Below are positions 1 to 8,873 of a stretch of DNA of 64,000 nucleotides, piece by piece. The position numbers were made by a program, and so were the translations under genes. The first letter of the stretch is position 1. Each line of letters begins with the position of its first letter. Below the pieces are notes generated by a model. That model did no database searches, was not told the origin of the DNA, and saw nothing but the letters and a program-made list of their open reading frames with translations. The stretch comes from Candidatus Babeliales bacterium (GTDB taxonomy: Bacteria; Babelota; Babeliae; Babelales; Vermiphilaceae), in assembly GCA_035455925.1 (NCBI GenBank), contig DATIEE010000028.1, positions 62,001 through 126,000 of the forward strand, read 5' to 3'.

Positions 1-780
1 ATTCTTTTACCTCCCAATGAAGACCCTGCTTCATTTATTACTAAAAAAGGCGATTTTCAGGAACTTATTCATGGCGCACAAGATATTTTTATTTTTTTTA
101 TAGATACTTTAGGTAATAATTTCAGTAATAAATCATTACATCAAAAAATTCAAACAACACGCTCGTTTTTGCAAGTTATTACCGGAATTACCGATTCATT
201 AAAAAAAGATATTTTACTCCAAAAAGCTGCAGTTGCATTTGATATATCTTTTAATGCCTTAAAGGAAGAGCTTATCCGATTAAATAGCCAGCAAAGTACA
301 GTACAGAACAATGCTGCTCAATCAAATGTCACTATTATAAGCAATCCTCTTCCATTACTAGAAAAACGAATCTTTTGTGCTATAATAAATAATATGAAGC
401 TATTTAATGGAGAAAGTAGGCTAAGATTGATACATTATTTACCATCTCCATTAAGAGATATCTTAGCAAAACTAAGGGCAACTCAAGAAAAATCTGAAAT
501 AGTTACCTTTAGTATTTTTTTTGATACACTTGATGAGCATGAAAAACATTATGTTAGCAAATTGCTTCTTGAAGAGAATGAGATCATGGATAATAATGCA
601 TTTGATAAACTTCTTGAGCAATTACAAAAAAAACAGTGGAAAGTTATTGTGCGTGATATAAAAATACAGTTAATGCAAGCAAAACAGGAAGGTAATGTTG
701 ATAAAGTATCGCTTATTTTACATGATTTAATAAACTTACAAAATAAGCTCATTTCATCACCGCATCAAGATAACCTCTAA
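1..780 (+). CDS. dnaG: DNA primase DnaG, C-terminal part (5' end cut by window)
   Basis: The reading frame is open from the first base, so this is the 3' part of a longer gene. The first residues read LPPNEDPASFI, matching the end of the DnaG TOPRIM core, where primases have a 'P.G.DPD.fi..G' segment. The remaining roughly 250 residues are the helical linker and the C-terminal helicase-binding region, which is always poorly conserved. DnaG makes RNA primers at the replication fork and docks on DnaB. The next gene is rpoD, and a dnaG-rpoD pair is the classic macromolecular-synthesis order in bacteria, which supports the call. The zinc finger and catalytic acids lie outside the window and cannot be checked. 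Confidence 0.85.
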   Translation: MLLPPNEDPASFITKKGDFQELIHGAQDIFIFFIDTLGNNFSNKSLHQKIQTTRSFLQVITGITDSLKKDILLQKAAVAFDISFNALKEELIRLNSQQSTVQNNAAQSNVTIISNPLPLLEKRIFCAIINNMKLFNGESRLRLIHYLPSPLRDILAKLRATQEKSEIVTFSIFFDTLDEHEKHYVSKLLLEENEIMDNNAFDKLLEQLQKKQWKVIVRDIKIQLMQAKQEGNVDKVSLILHDLINLQNKLISSPHQDNL

Positions 781-811
781 CAACATATAATAAAACATAG
801 GGGATAAAACA

Positions 812-2791
812 ATGACTAAAGCTAAACCAATCGTTAAAAAAAATATAAAAAAAGTAGTTACAAACATTGATTTGCATAAAGAAATCATTGAAGAGTTTAT
901 TGAAAAATGCAAACTTAATGGATTAGTAAGCTATGAAGAGCTTATCGCATTTAGTGATAAAAATAACGTCACCGATACAGAAGTAACTGATATTTTACGT
1001 ATTCTTGAGAAAGAAAATGTTGAATTTGTTACCCAAGAAGAACTCGAAAGTGATAATCTTAAAAAAGATGAGCTTGAGGAAATCGAACCCTCTCGATTAA
1101 AACTTAAAACAAAACTTGAAACATATGGCCTTGAATCAGGGGAATTCGAAGAAGTAGAAGAAGAGGAAGCTGAAGAGGATGAAGAAGAAAGCGAAATTAA
1201 ACGGGAAACTGAATCAAGCGTCGCTGATAGTGTAAAATCATATTTACGCGACATTGGCAAGATACCTCTTCTCAATAAAAAAACAGAAACAACAATTGCT
1301 GATCAAATTTCTAAAAGCAAAAATGATAGCATCGAAGCAATTTCACGTTTTCCATTTCTTCATAAAGAATTTGTTCTTATGGGTGAAAAACTTGAAAAAA
1401 ACATTCTAAATTTAAAAGATTTTATTCAATTTTCTGAATTTGATGAAGATAATATTCCCAAAATTGAAGAAGAAAAACATGCTTTATTAAAAACAATAAC
1501 AGATATCAGTGATCTTATTAACAACGAAGAAAAAATTTACCATTCATATCGCAGCAAACTTTCTGATCCAAAAAAGAAAAAAGAGATGCTTGATGCTGTT
1601 AAAGCAAATAAAGAAAATATTGCTGCGACAATACGTACCATAAAATTTTCTAATAAACTTATTAGAAAATTTTGCAAAAAAATTGAAAAATATATCACTA
1701 AATTCAATGAAAAAGAGATTATTGCGCAAGAATCCCTTAATCAGTTGGCCGCATATACCTCTATTGAATCACCTACACCAGCAGAAATGATTGAAATAGA
1801 AGAAATTAAATCTTCAATGCGTGCCGCTTCAAAAACACTTAAAAAACTTGAAGTCGAGATAGGCTTACCAAAGCCACTTATTTTGAGTTATTATAACCAA
1901 CTAATTATCAATCAAAAACAAGATAAAATTGCAAAAGACAACCTTGCTAAAGCAAATTTACGTCTTGTAGTTAATATTGCTAAAAAGTACGTTAATCGCG
2001 GATTACACTTTTTGGATCTTATCCAAGAGGGTAACATTGGCCTTATGAAGGCGGTAGAAAAGTTTGAATTTGAACGTGGTTACAAGTTTTCTACCTATGC
2101 AACATGGTGGATTCGTCAAGCTATTACGCGAGCTATTGCAGATCAATCTCGTACTATTCGTGTTCCTGTTCATATGGTTGAAACTCTTAACAAGATCAAT
2201 AAAATTAAACGTACATTTATACAAGAAAATGGACGTGAGCCTACCTATGCCGAATTAGCAAAAGAGCTTAATCTTGATGAGAAAAAAATTAAAAATATCA
2301 TTAAGATTTCTAAAGAGCCGATATCCCTCGAAACGCCTGTAGGGGATAGTGAAGATGCTTATATTAAAGATTTTATTGAAAATGACAAAGAATCTTCACC
2401 TGCTGAAACAGTTGCCAATTCAGATCTAAAAGATCGCGTTCGTGAAGTGTTAAAAACACTCACTCCCCGAGAAGAAAAGGTGCTTAAAATGCGATTTGGC
2501 ATTGATGTTGCCTCTGAACATACACTCGAAGAAGTTGGCAAAGATTTTTCTGTTACTCGCGAACGAATTAGACAAATTGAGGTAAAAGCATTAAAAAAAT
2601 TACGTCATCCTTCACGCAGTAAAAGGCTGCTTGCCTTTTTTGAAAAGGAACTAGATGATAAGGGTGATTTTGATGATGACAGCGATGATGACGACGATGA
2701 TGATGATGATGATGATAATGACGATTACGACGATAATGATCTAAATGAAGATAGTTTGAAAAATGATACAAAAAATAATGATGGTGAATAA
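812..2791 (+). CDS. rpoD: RNA polymerase primary sigma factor RpoD (sigma-70)
   Basis: Primary sigma factor that directs RNA polymerase to housekeeping promoters. All regions are visible in order: a region 1.1-like helical domain (about residues 20-75), region 1.2 with [16 protein letters not shown] (about 138), a long non-conserved insert, region 2 from [16 protein letters not shown] (about 380), including the -10 recognition motif [11 protein letters not shown], region 3, and region 4 with [15 protein letters not shown] and the -35 helix [10 protein letters not shown] (about 549-612). At 659 aa it is of normal length. Unusual is the C-terminus: after region 4, where sigma factors normally end, there are about 45 more residues that are nearly all Asp, Asn and Glu, encoded by a GAT/GAC-rich tract. 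The start ATG at 812 follows a GGGGATAA-like ribosome site and dnaG lies 31 bases upstream. Confidence 0.97.
   Translation: MTKAKPIVKKNIKKVVTNIDLHKEIIEEFIEKCKLNGLVSYEELIAFSDKNNVTDTEVTDILRILEKENVEFVTQEELESDNLKKDELEEIEPSRLKLKTKLETYGLESGEFEEVEEEEAEEDEEESEIKRETESSVADSVKSYLRDIGKIPLLNKKTETTIADQISKSKNDSIEAISRFPFLHKEFVLMGEKLEKNILNLKDFIQFSEFDEDNIPKIEEEKHALLKTITDISDLINNEEKIYHSYRSKLSDPKKKKEMLDAVKANKENIAATIRTIKFSNKLIRKFCKKIEKYITKFNEKEIIAQESLNQLAAYTSIESPTPAEMIEIEEIKSSMRAASKTLKKLEVEIGLPKPLILSYYNQLIINQKQDKIAKDNLAKANLRLVVNIAKKYVNRGLHFLDLIQEGNIGLMKAVEKFEFERGYKFSTYATWWIRQAITRAIADQSRTIRVPVHMVETLNKINKIKRTFIQENGREPTYAELAKELNLDEKKIKNIIKISKEPISLETPVGDSEDAYIKDFIENDKESSPAETVANSDLKDRVREVLKTLTPREEKVLKMRFGIDVASEHTLEEVGKDFSVTRERIRQIEVKALKKLRHPSRSKRLLAFFEKELDDKGDFDDDSDDDDDDDDDDDNDDYDDNDLNEDSLKNDTKNNDGE
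2668..2745 (+). repeat. GAT/GAC-rich trinucleotide tract encoding poly-Asp in rpoD
   Basis: Nearly pure GAT/GAC codons run through the 3' end of rpoD and encode a run of about 11 Asp residues followed by an Asp/Asn mixture. A tract like this can change length by replication slippage in units of one codon without breaking the frame. Confidence 0.75.
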
Positions 2792-2806
2792 AGAAAGTGT
2801 TGGTAT

Positions 2807-4093
2807 ATGGAACCATATCAGCTTAGTCAACTAATTATCCCTTCTATTTTGTTATGTATTACGCTTATATTACGTGCAACTTTATCGTTTTTAGAAACGA
2901 GTATTACAGCGTTACGCCTTTTTAGGCTAAAAGAGCTTGCTCATACAACAACACAATATCTTTCACTCTTACAAACGTTAGAAAAAGCTCCGCAGCGAGT
3001 ACTTATAACTGTTATTGTTGCTAATAGCTTTGTTGATGTAACAGCTGCGTCACTTGCAACATTTATAATGAGTACAATTTTCACTCATATTGGTTTTTCA
3101 AGCAGTATTGGCTTTACGTTTGGAATTACATTTGCTTCTCTGGGCATTGTTGTTTTTGGAGAAATTTTACCAAAAAATTTCGCAAAAATTCGTAGTGAGC
3201 AAGCATTTAAATCAATTTTATGGCTTATTAATTGTATTTATTATACCCTTTACCCCTTCGTAATTGTTTTGGTAAAATTCTCTGATTATGTCATGTACAA
3301 GGTAGGAGGTGAAGCAGCCCTGGAAAATTCATCTCAATGGATCTCATCAGAAAGAGAAATTCAATTTTTAATTAATTATATTCATGAAAAAGGACTTCTT
3401 GAGCTCGAAAAAAGAGAAATGTTACAAAATGTTTTTCAGATCGGAAATACTCCAATCGCAGAAGTAATGACTCCTGGCGCAAAAATAATATCTCTTGATG
3501 TACATACAGCTATAGACGAAATATTTGGATTTTTTACACAACACTCATATACGCGTATCCCCGTTTATGAAAACACACCTAATAATATTATTGGAATGGT
3601 TCATCAAAAAGATCTTTTTATCATGCTAGCAAAAAAAGAAAATAAGATTGTACAAAATATTGTTCGCCCCATTATGTTCGTTCCCGAAAATATCACAGTT
3701 TTTGAGCTTTTAGGAAAATTTCGTGAAAAACAGTTGCATATTGCTATGGTAACTGATGCGCATGGTATTCTTACCGGACTTGTTACACTTGAAGATCTTA
3801 TTGAAGAAATTATCGGTGAAATTAGTGATGAACATGAATCTACGATTGGTAAAATAATGCCAATGGGTGAAGATGAATGGTTAGTTGATGCAACTATCAC
3901 GTTGCGTGACCTTGGTAAATTTCTAGGCATTACCTTCGTTACTGAAGGTGCAGTATCTCTTGCAGGCTTTTTAACAGAGCTTTTTCGTCATGTACCACAA
4001 AAAGATGAAGAAATTATCTATAACAACTTTCTGTTTCAAGTTCAAAAAGCAACAGCTATTCACGTTCAATTTGTCCATATACAAAAAAGATAG
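2807..4093 (+). CDS. CorC/HlyC (CNNM + CBS) family membrane protein
   Basis: Integral membrane protein of the UPF0053/CorC/HlyC family, whose members are linked to Mg2+ or Co2+ efflux. The N-terminal half is a CNNM/DUF21 domain with about four membrane segments (roughly residues 8-30, 62-86, 95-120, 130-155), including the family's FGEILPKNFAK motif. It is followed by two CBS domains (about 215-335; VMTPGAKIISLD, YTRIPVYE, GLVTLEDLIEEIIGEI) that probably sense adenine nucleotides, and by a C-terminal CorC_HlyC domain with GEDEWLVDATITLRDL. The 428 aa length is normal. It begins 15 bases after rpoD and is probably co-transcribed with it. The transported ion cannot be told from sequence. Confidence 0.88.
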   Translation: MEPYQLSQLIIPSILLCITLILRATLSFLETSITALRLFRLKELAHTTTQYLSLLQTLEKAPQRVLITVIVANSFVDVTAASLATFIMSTIFTHIGFSSSIGFTFGITFASLGIVVFGEILPKNFAKIRSEQAFKSILWLINCIYYTLYPFVIVLVKFSDYVMYKVGGEAALENSSQWISSEREIQFLINYIHEKGLLELEKREMLQNVFQIGNTPIAEVMTPGAKIISLDVHTAIDEIFGFFTQHSYTRIPVYENTPNNIIGMVHQKDLFIMLAKKENKIVQNIVRPIMFVPENITVFELLGKFREKQLHIAMVTDAHGILTGLVTLEDLIEEIIGEISDEHESTIGKIMPMGEDEWLVDATITLRDLGKFLGITFVTEGAVSLAGFLTELFRHVPQKDEEIIYNNFLFQVQKATAIHVQFVHIQKR

Positions 4094-4145
4094 GTAGTTA
4101 AATCTTTAATAATAATACTTTTTTATAGCATTGAAAGACATCAAT

Positions 4146-5108
4146 TTATAGAATAAAAAGTTCATTATTAATTATCCCGTTCACACATAATTTTTGATAT
4201 GTAGCATCATAATAAGATATTCTTTTTGTTGATATATTAGGTTCAATAAAAAGAATACAAGATTGATCAATGGAGAGTTGTTTTCTAAATGATATCGGTA
4301 CTATTTTTCCATTATTACTAGCTAAAGTTTTTTTAAGATGCGCATATGATCGCCATGTGAATGATGGTATCTTTCCGTTCCATGAAGGTAAATAGATATT
4401 TTTTATAACTATTTTTGAGCTAAGAAATTGTAAGGCATCAATGATCCGTTTGTTGAATTTAAAAACAACAAGATGATCAATATGAGTATTACCTGTTCTT
4501 TGTATAATTTCTGGAATAAGCGTGTATGAGATAAACGACTCATATGATGGTCGTGATGCAATAAAAGCTGGGTCAATCATAGTAAGAGTTGCATCATGAG
4601 TTATTAGGGTTATTTCACCATTATTACATTTAATCTTCTCAATCTTATTATTTTTGTACAATGGAAATAGTTTAAGTAAAATACAGCTTATAATAAGAAA
4701 TGTTATCAATAGAGTTATACGTTGTAATACCGTAGCAACTTTTTTATTATGTACTATTACAAGTGCCATACATGGAATCATGCAGAGAATTATTAGTGGA
4801 GGCTTTATAAAGCCAATGAGCCAACTTTTTTGTTCTAACTCAAGACACATAAGCCATAGTGTAGTAGCGCGCTCAAGGCACCATATTAAAGGCATATTTG
4901 GCAAACAAAAAAGTTCCAAAAAGAAAACTAATGATGAAATTAGTAAAAAACAGGTTAAAAATGGACCAAAAATTAACGTACTTATGGGTGTCAACATGGA
5001 GATCGGCAATCCCCACTGAATTAAAAATGGTAAAGAAACAAATGATATAAATAACTGCAATTGTATGTTCTTTAAAAGAGATCGATACCATTGTGCTATC
5101 TTTTTCAT
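4146..5108 (-). CDS. comEC: ComEC/Rec2-like protein, C-terminal half (split gene)
   Basis: Looks like the second half of the DNA-uptake channel ComEC. The N-terminal 120 residues hold the last membrane helices of the Competence domain (segment around SLPFLIQWGLPISMLTPIST, corresponding to the usual 'sl.aqla.lPl...fg.is.lsp.anl' stretch). After a further membrane segment comes a soluble region (about 165-320) that follows the metallo-beta-lactamase-like domain of ComEC: a short beta-hairpin, then LIPEIIQRTGNTHIDHLVV, equivalent to the canonical 'l.p.L...gi..ld.lvlSH.d.DH'. The metal ligands are absent: the SHxDxDH position reads FKFNKRIIDA. The complementary N-terminal half lies at 37304-38434 on the same strand. 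It probably sits in the inner membrane. Whether the two halves assemble is unknown. Confidence 0.68.
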   Translation of the reverse strand: MKKIAQWYRSLLKNIQLQLFISFVSLPFLIQWGLPISMLTPISTLIFGPFLTCFLLISSLVFFLELFCLPNMPLIWCLERATTLWLMCLELEQKSWLIGFIKPPLIILCMIPCMALVIVHNKKVATVLQRITLLITFLIISCILLKLFPLYKNNKIEKIKCNNGEITLITHDATLTMIDPAFIASRPSYESFISYTLIPEIIQRTGNTHIDHLVVFKFNKRIIDALQFLSSKIVIKNIYLPSWNGKIPSFTWRSYAHLKKTLASNNGKIVPISFRKQLSIDQSCILFIEPNISTKRISYYDATYQKLCVNGIINNELFIL

Positions 5109-5230
5109 ATTCTTGAGTATACTTGTTTTTTAAAAAAAACATAATAAAACTATTGATTTTAAAGGATTTAGTTAGATAAAGTTAAAGATAGGAATTCAAT
5201 AAAATAAGATAAAAATAAAAAGGTTTTATC

Positions 5231-5536
5231 ATGGATACGCATAAAATTTGCGCATTAACAGTAGGTTTATTGTGTGTTGGAACAACTTTTTGTTATTGGG
5301 GTAGTTGGAAACAACAAATAACGCCAGAAAATATCGATAAACAAGAGCTTGATTTGAAATATCAAGAAAAGGCCGCACAAATACAACACAAGCAGCAAAA
5401 AATAACAAAAAAACGTTCAGAGTTAATAGCAGATGCATCCAATCAGGCAACAAAAAAACAAGAAGATCTACGATATAAGAAAGCTCAATTGGAACTAGAA
5501 CATAAGAAAGAAAAATTAGCACTAGAAAGGAAGTAA
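5231..5536 (+). CDS. Small membrane-anchored coiled-coil protein
   Basis: A 101-residue protein that I do not recognise. The first 25 residues form one hydrophobic helix (ICALTVGLLCVGTTFCYWG) that can act as a signal anchor. The rest is highly charged and Lys/Glu/Gln-rich with the heptad pattern of a long alpha-helical coiled coil up to the last residue. An AAAAAGG-type ribosome site precedes the ATG. The next small gene starts two bases after its stop codon, and the ribosome site of that gene (GAAAGGAAG) is made by this gene's last codons, so the two are probably translationally coupled. Confidence 0.6.
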   Translation: MDTHKICALTVGLLCVGTTFCYWGSWKQQITPENIDKQELDLKYQEKAAQIQHKQQKITKKRSELIADASNQATKKQEDLRYKKAQLELEHKKEKLALERK

Positions 5537-5538
5537 TT

Positions 5539-5742
5539 ATGAAATTGCATAATCATGAACCACATGATCATTCTGAACAAGAAAATTCAAAACACCTACC
5601 GATAAAAATTAAGCAGTACTTACAAAATTTTTATAATTCAAAAAAATGCAAAAATATGTCTCATGGAAGCTATTATATAACCAGATGTATGTCATGGGCA
5701 CATGGCGAAAATTGGCGTCGCAACCATTCAAAAAGTAAATAA
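5539..5742 (+). CDS. Small His-rich hypothetical protein
   Basis: A 67-residue protein with no family that I recognise. It is basic overall, with a His-rich start (HNHEPHDHSEQ) that could bind a metal ion, and it has two Cys residues. There is no signal peptide or membrane helix. It is preceded by a good AAGGAAG ribosome site at the end of the coiled-coil gene and is probably in the same transcript. Its placement and ribosome site make it likely to be real, but no role can be given. Confidence 0.5.
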   Translation: MKLHNHEPHDHSEQENSKHLPIKIKQYLQNFYNSKKCKNMSHGSYYITRCMSWAHGENWRRNHSKSK

Positions 5743-5773
5743 ATAATCTGCATGAGAGCGACACCTATGAAAT

Positions 5774-5820
5774 AATAAGTTTTAAGCTTATTCACCTATT
5801 AAGTAAGCTTAAAACTTATT
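5774..5820. terminator. Perfect 17-bp hairpin between convergent small genes
   Basis: Arms 5774-5790 (AATAAGTTTTAAGCTTA) and 5804-5820 are exact reverse complements around a 13-base loop. It lies just after the 5539-5742 gene, and its right arm overlaps the stop codon of the oppositely directed 5809-5991 gene, so it can serve as a terminator for both strands. There is no long T-run after it. Confidence 0.6.
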
Positions 5821-5991
5821 AATTGATTTTTTTACTTCATCGATATCTTTTATTTCAAAAATTGTATTATCAACTTCAATAGTTACTTTGGCATCCTTGT
5901 GGTTAATATTCTTTTTCTGACGTTTGCAGCATGCAGGAGTAAGCGTCAGAGTAATAATACAAAATAGTGAAGAAAGATATTTATTGACCAT
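5809..5991 (-). CDS. Small putative exported protein
   Basis: A 60-residue product. The first 20 residues (YLSSLFCIITLTLTPACC) look like a signal sequence, possibly a lipoprotein signal cleaved before Cys in the imperfect lipobox LTPAC. The mature part is about 38 residues, charged, ending in EVKKSINKF. Its 3' end lies inside a perfect hairpin. No family is recognised; this could be a minor gene or chance. Confidence 0.4.
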   Translation of the reverse strand: MVNKYLSSLFCIITLTLTPACCKRQKKNINHKDAKVTIEVDNTIFEIKDIDEVKKSINKF

Positions 5992-6017
5992 TGTGAATTC
6001 CTTAACATGAATAATGT

Positions 6018-8468
6018 TTATAATGTTTTATTTTTTTTAATAGAGCTTTTTTTAACCGGTTGTATTTTTTTATCAAAAGGATCTTTTATAAATACATTTT
6101 TAAGCACTTCATCCATATTGTTAACAAAAGTTATGGTGATGTCATCAAGAGACATCTCCTTTTTGATGTCTTGTATATCATCATAATTCTCTAACGGTAC
6201 AATAACTGTTGTGCAACTATGTTGTTTTGCCGCAAGAATTTTTTCTTTAAGTCCACCAATCGAAAGAATTCTACCTTGTAAAGTAATTTCACCCGTCATT
6301 GCAAGATTTTGTTTAGTTGAATTATTGGTTAACGCAGAGACTAACGCTGTACAAATAGTAATTCCTGCAGAGGGACCATCTTTTGGTGTAGCACCTTCTG
6401 GAATATGTACGTGAATATCGTTTGTTGAATAAAAATTGGTTTTTAACCCTAAGTCTTTTGCACGAGATCTAATATAGCTCATCGCAGCTTGAGCAGATTC
6501 TTGCATAACCTCACCAAGCTGACCAGTAAGTGTAAGGCCGCCTTTTCCAGCTAACACTGAGGTTTCAATTTCTAACACATCACCACCAACCTCAGTCCAA
6601 GCGAGACCAGTTGCAAGGCCTATACGCTCTGCTTTTTTACTTATACTTGTTTTTTTATGGATAGAATTTCCAAGCCATTCAATAATAGTGCTTTTTGTAA
6701 CAGTGTAGGTTTTAATTTTTTCATTTTTTAAAATCAACTGAATTGTTTTACGCATTAATTTTGTGATAATACGTTCAAGTTGACGCACGCCAGCTTCTTT
6801 GGTGTATTCATCAATAATTGATAAAATAATTTCATCAGAAATTATAAACTGCTTTTTGGTAAGATTATGCTCTTTTAAGCTCTTTGGAATAAGGAATTGA
6901 TTTGCAATAGCAAGTTTTTCATGTTCTGAGTAACCAGAAATATGTACGATCTCAAGACGATCATACAAAGGATAGGGAATTTGATCCATCATATTTGCTG
7001 TTGCAATGAACATAACTTGCGACAAATCATATCCAGTATCAAGAAAATGATCTATAAAGTTTTTATTTTGCTCTGGATCAAGAACCTCAAGTAATGCTGC
7101 TGCAGGATCTCCATGCATATCGCGTGACATTTTATCAATTTCATCAAGTAAAATTATCGGATTAAGCACGTTTGCTTTTTTCATTGCTTGGATAATTTTC
7201 CCGGGCAATGCACCGATATACGTACGCCTATGACCACGAATTTCAGCTTCATCACGTATACCACCCAATGATATGCGGATAAATTCACGTCCCATGCTTT
7301 CTGCAATAGAGCGCGCTAATGAAGTTTTACCAACTCCAGGAGGGCCAACAAGGCAAATAACTGGTGAACGATATAAGTTTTTAGAGAATTTTTTTGCTGC
7401 AATAAATTCAATAATACGCTCTTTTGGCTTTTTAAGTCCTGCATGATTTTTATCTAAAATATTTTCTGCCTGTGCGATATTAATGGTATCTTTGCTTACC
7501 TTTTGCCATGGTAATGACACAATCCAATCAATATAATTTCTACTGACAACAGCTTCTGATGAAAGTGGAGGCATTTGTTCGAGTCGCTTTAATTCACTTT
7601 CAACTTTTTGCTTAGCTTCCTTTGATAGCCCGAAAGTTTTAATTTTTTGACGTAAGGAAACAATTTCTTCTGATTGATCTTCACGCCCAAGTTCTTTTTG
7701 AATCGCTTTCATTTGCTCATGTAAATAATATTCGCGCTGATTTTTATCAACCTGCGTTTGAATCTGTCCGCGAATTCGCTGTTCTGTCTGTAGAATGTCA
7801 ATTTCTTTTTCCAAAAAAGAACATAATTTAAACATGCGTGAATTAAGATCGGGTAATTCAACAATGTCTTGTCTATTTTGAAGTGATAAATTGTCGATAT
7901 GAGCAGTAATGGTATCAACCATATAATCCATATCTTGCACTGTTTTTACATTGGCAATAAGATCAGATGGAATCTTTTCATTTAACGTTGAATACGTTGT
8001 ATATAACTGAAGAGTCTCACGCCATGTTGCTTCAAGTTCGACGGTAAGTTTTAGGTTCGGTGTTGGTAAATCTTCATAATGAACATTCATAAAACCATCT
8101 TCATGGTCATGATAATGAATTACTTTCGCTCTACAAAGTCCCTCAGCAAGTATTTTTAATGGCCCATTAGGCATACGCATAACCTGCAATATGACCGAAC
8201 GAGTTCCATAGGTAAATACATCATCTTTAGTTGGAGTTTCTGTTGTAGCATCTTTTTGTGCCGAAATGAAAAGCATGCGATTAGTTTTTAATGCATGTTC
8301 CACTGCTTTAATAGAGATATCACGGCCAACAATAACAGGAATAATACTTTTAGGCAGTATAGCTATATTCTTAAGAGGTAGAAGCGGAAGAGAGCTTGCT
8401 TCCATTTCTTGTGTATTTTGTATGAATTCTTGCGTATTTTGTATGAATTTATTTTTTATTTTTTTCAT
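6018..8468 (-). CDS. lon: ATP-dependent protease Lon
   Basis: Cytoplasmic ATP-dependent serine protease that degrades misfolded and regulatory proteins. Length (816 aa) is normal for bacterial LonA. Domains in order are the N-terminal substrate-binding domain (LPLLPLKNIAILPKSIIPVIVGR, from about residue 28), a coiled-coil linker (NQREYYLHEQMKAIQKELG), the AAA module with Walker A GPPGVGKTSLA (about 373) and Walker B ILLDEID (about 440), and the protease domain with catalytic Ser in DGPSAG (about 696) and Lys in KEKILAAKQ (about 741). The extreme N-terminus contains an exact 7-residue duplication FIQNTQE-FIQNTQE. It lies alone on the minus strand with a 0.4 kb gap upstream, so it has its own promoter. 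Confidence 0.97.
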   Translation of the reverse strand: MKKIKNKFIQNTQEFIQNTQEMEASSLPLLPLKNIAILPKSIIPVIVGRDISIKAVEHALKTNRMLFISAQKDATTETPTKDDVFTYGTRSVILQVMRMPNGPLKILAEGLCRAKVIHYHDHEDGFMNVHYEDLPTPNLKLTVELEATWRETLQLYTTYSTLNEKIPSDLIANVKTVQDMDYMVDTITAHIDNLSLQNRQDIVELPDLNSRMFKLCSFLEKEIDILQTEQRIRGQIQTQVDKNQREYYLHEQMKAIQKELGREDQSEEIVSLRQKIKTFGLSKEAKQKVESELKRLEQMPPLSSEAVVSRNYIDWIVSLPWQKVSKDTINIAQAENILDKNHAGLKKPKERIIEFIAAKKFSKNLYRSPVICLVGPPGVGKTSLARSIAESMGREFIRISLGGIRDEAEIRGHRRTYIGALPGKIIQAMKKANVLNPIILLDEIDKMSRDMHGDPAAALLEVLDPEQNKNFIDHFLDTGYDLSQVMFIATANMMDQIPYPLYDRLEIVHISGYSEHEKLAIANQFLIPKSLKEHNLTKKQFIISDEIILSIIDEYTKEAGVRQLERIITKLMRKTIQLILKNEKIKTYTVTKSTIIEWLGNSIHKKTSISKKAERIGLATGLAWTEVGGDVLEIETSVLAGKGGLTLTGQLGEVMQESAQAAMSYIRSRAKDLGLKTNFYSTNDIHVHIPEGATPKDGPSAGITICTALVSALTNNSTKQNLAMTGEITLQGRILSIGGLKEKILAAKQHSCTTVIVPLENYDDIQDIKKEMSLDDITITFVNNMDEVLKNVFIKDPFDKKIQPVKKSSIKKNKTL
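8408..8449. repeat. 21-bp tandem duplication in the 5' end of lon
   Basis: Two copies of a 21-base unit (8408-8428 and 8429-8449), differing at one base, encode FIQNTQE twice. The duplication keeps the frame and lies before the conserved Lon N-domain. Confidence 0.7.
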
Positions 8469-8873
8469 ATAATAGCTCCATTGATGTTATAATGCGGTGG
8501 TTAGATTATCAAAACATTCAAACTTTTCTTTTTAATTAAGTAATAATGTCTCTTACTTAGAATAAATTATTACTACTTTTTGTCAATGAAAATGATGTTT
8601 CTAATTGAAATATCTAGTAGGGCGTCTAAAAAGTTCTATTTTAGTATATATTTACCATTTTTTTATTTTGCTGCAGAAAAAAGATATTACTATATAGCAG
8701 TAAGACCAATGGAACGACATTAGTGTCAGAAAAATGAAGATTCAGTTGAAAAAGCTATTTTTTTGTAAATTAAATAAGATAATTTTTACAAATCATTAAT
8801 CCTTTGGTAGATTTGTGTGGTAAAGGTAAGTTTTTTATTGTAACAATATTTTTATTTTTGAAGGGATGCTCGA
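8469..8873. other. Intergenic region between lon and the first translocase gene
   Basis: About 400 bases between divergent genes that must hold the promoters of both. It is very AT-rich. I see no RNA gene, no credible ORF and no clear hairpin. Near lon, TATAAC-like and TTGATA-like hexamers occur on the minus strand but at poor spacing, so no promoter is called. The translocase ATG at 8874 is preceded by GAAGGGA as ribosome site. Confidence 0.5.

Noticed and set aside
2568-2816. His-rich 82-residue frame on the minus strand
   Set aside because: It is the antisense of the GAT/GAC tract of rpoD, which reads as His codons on the other strand. No ribosome site.
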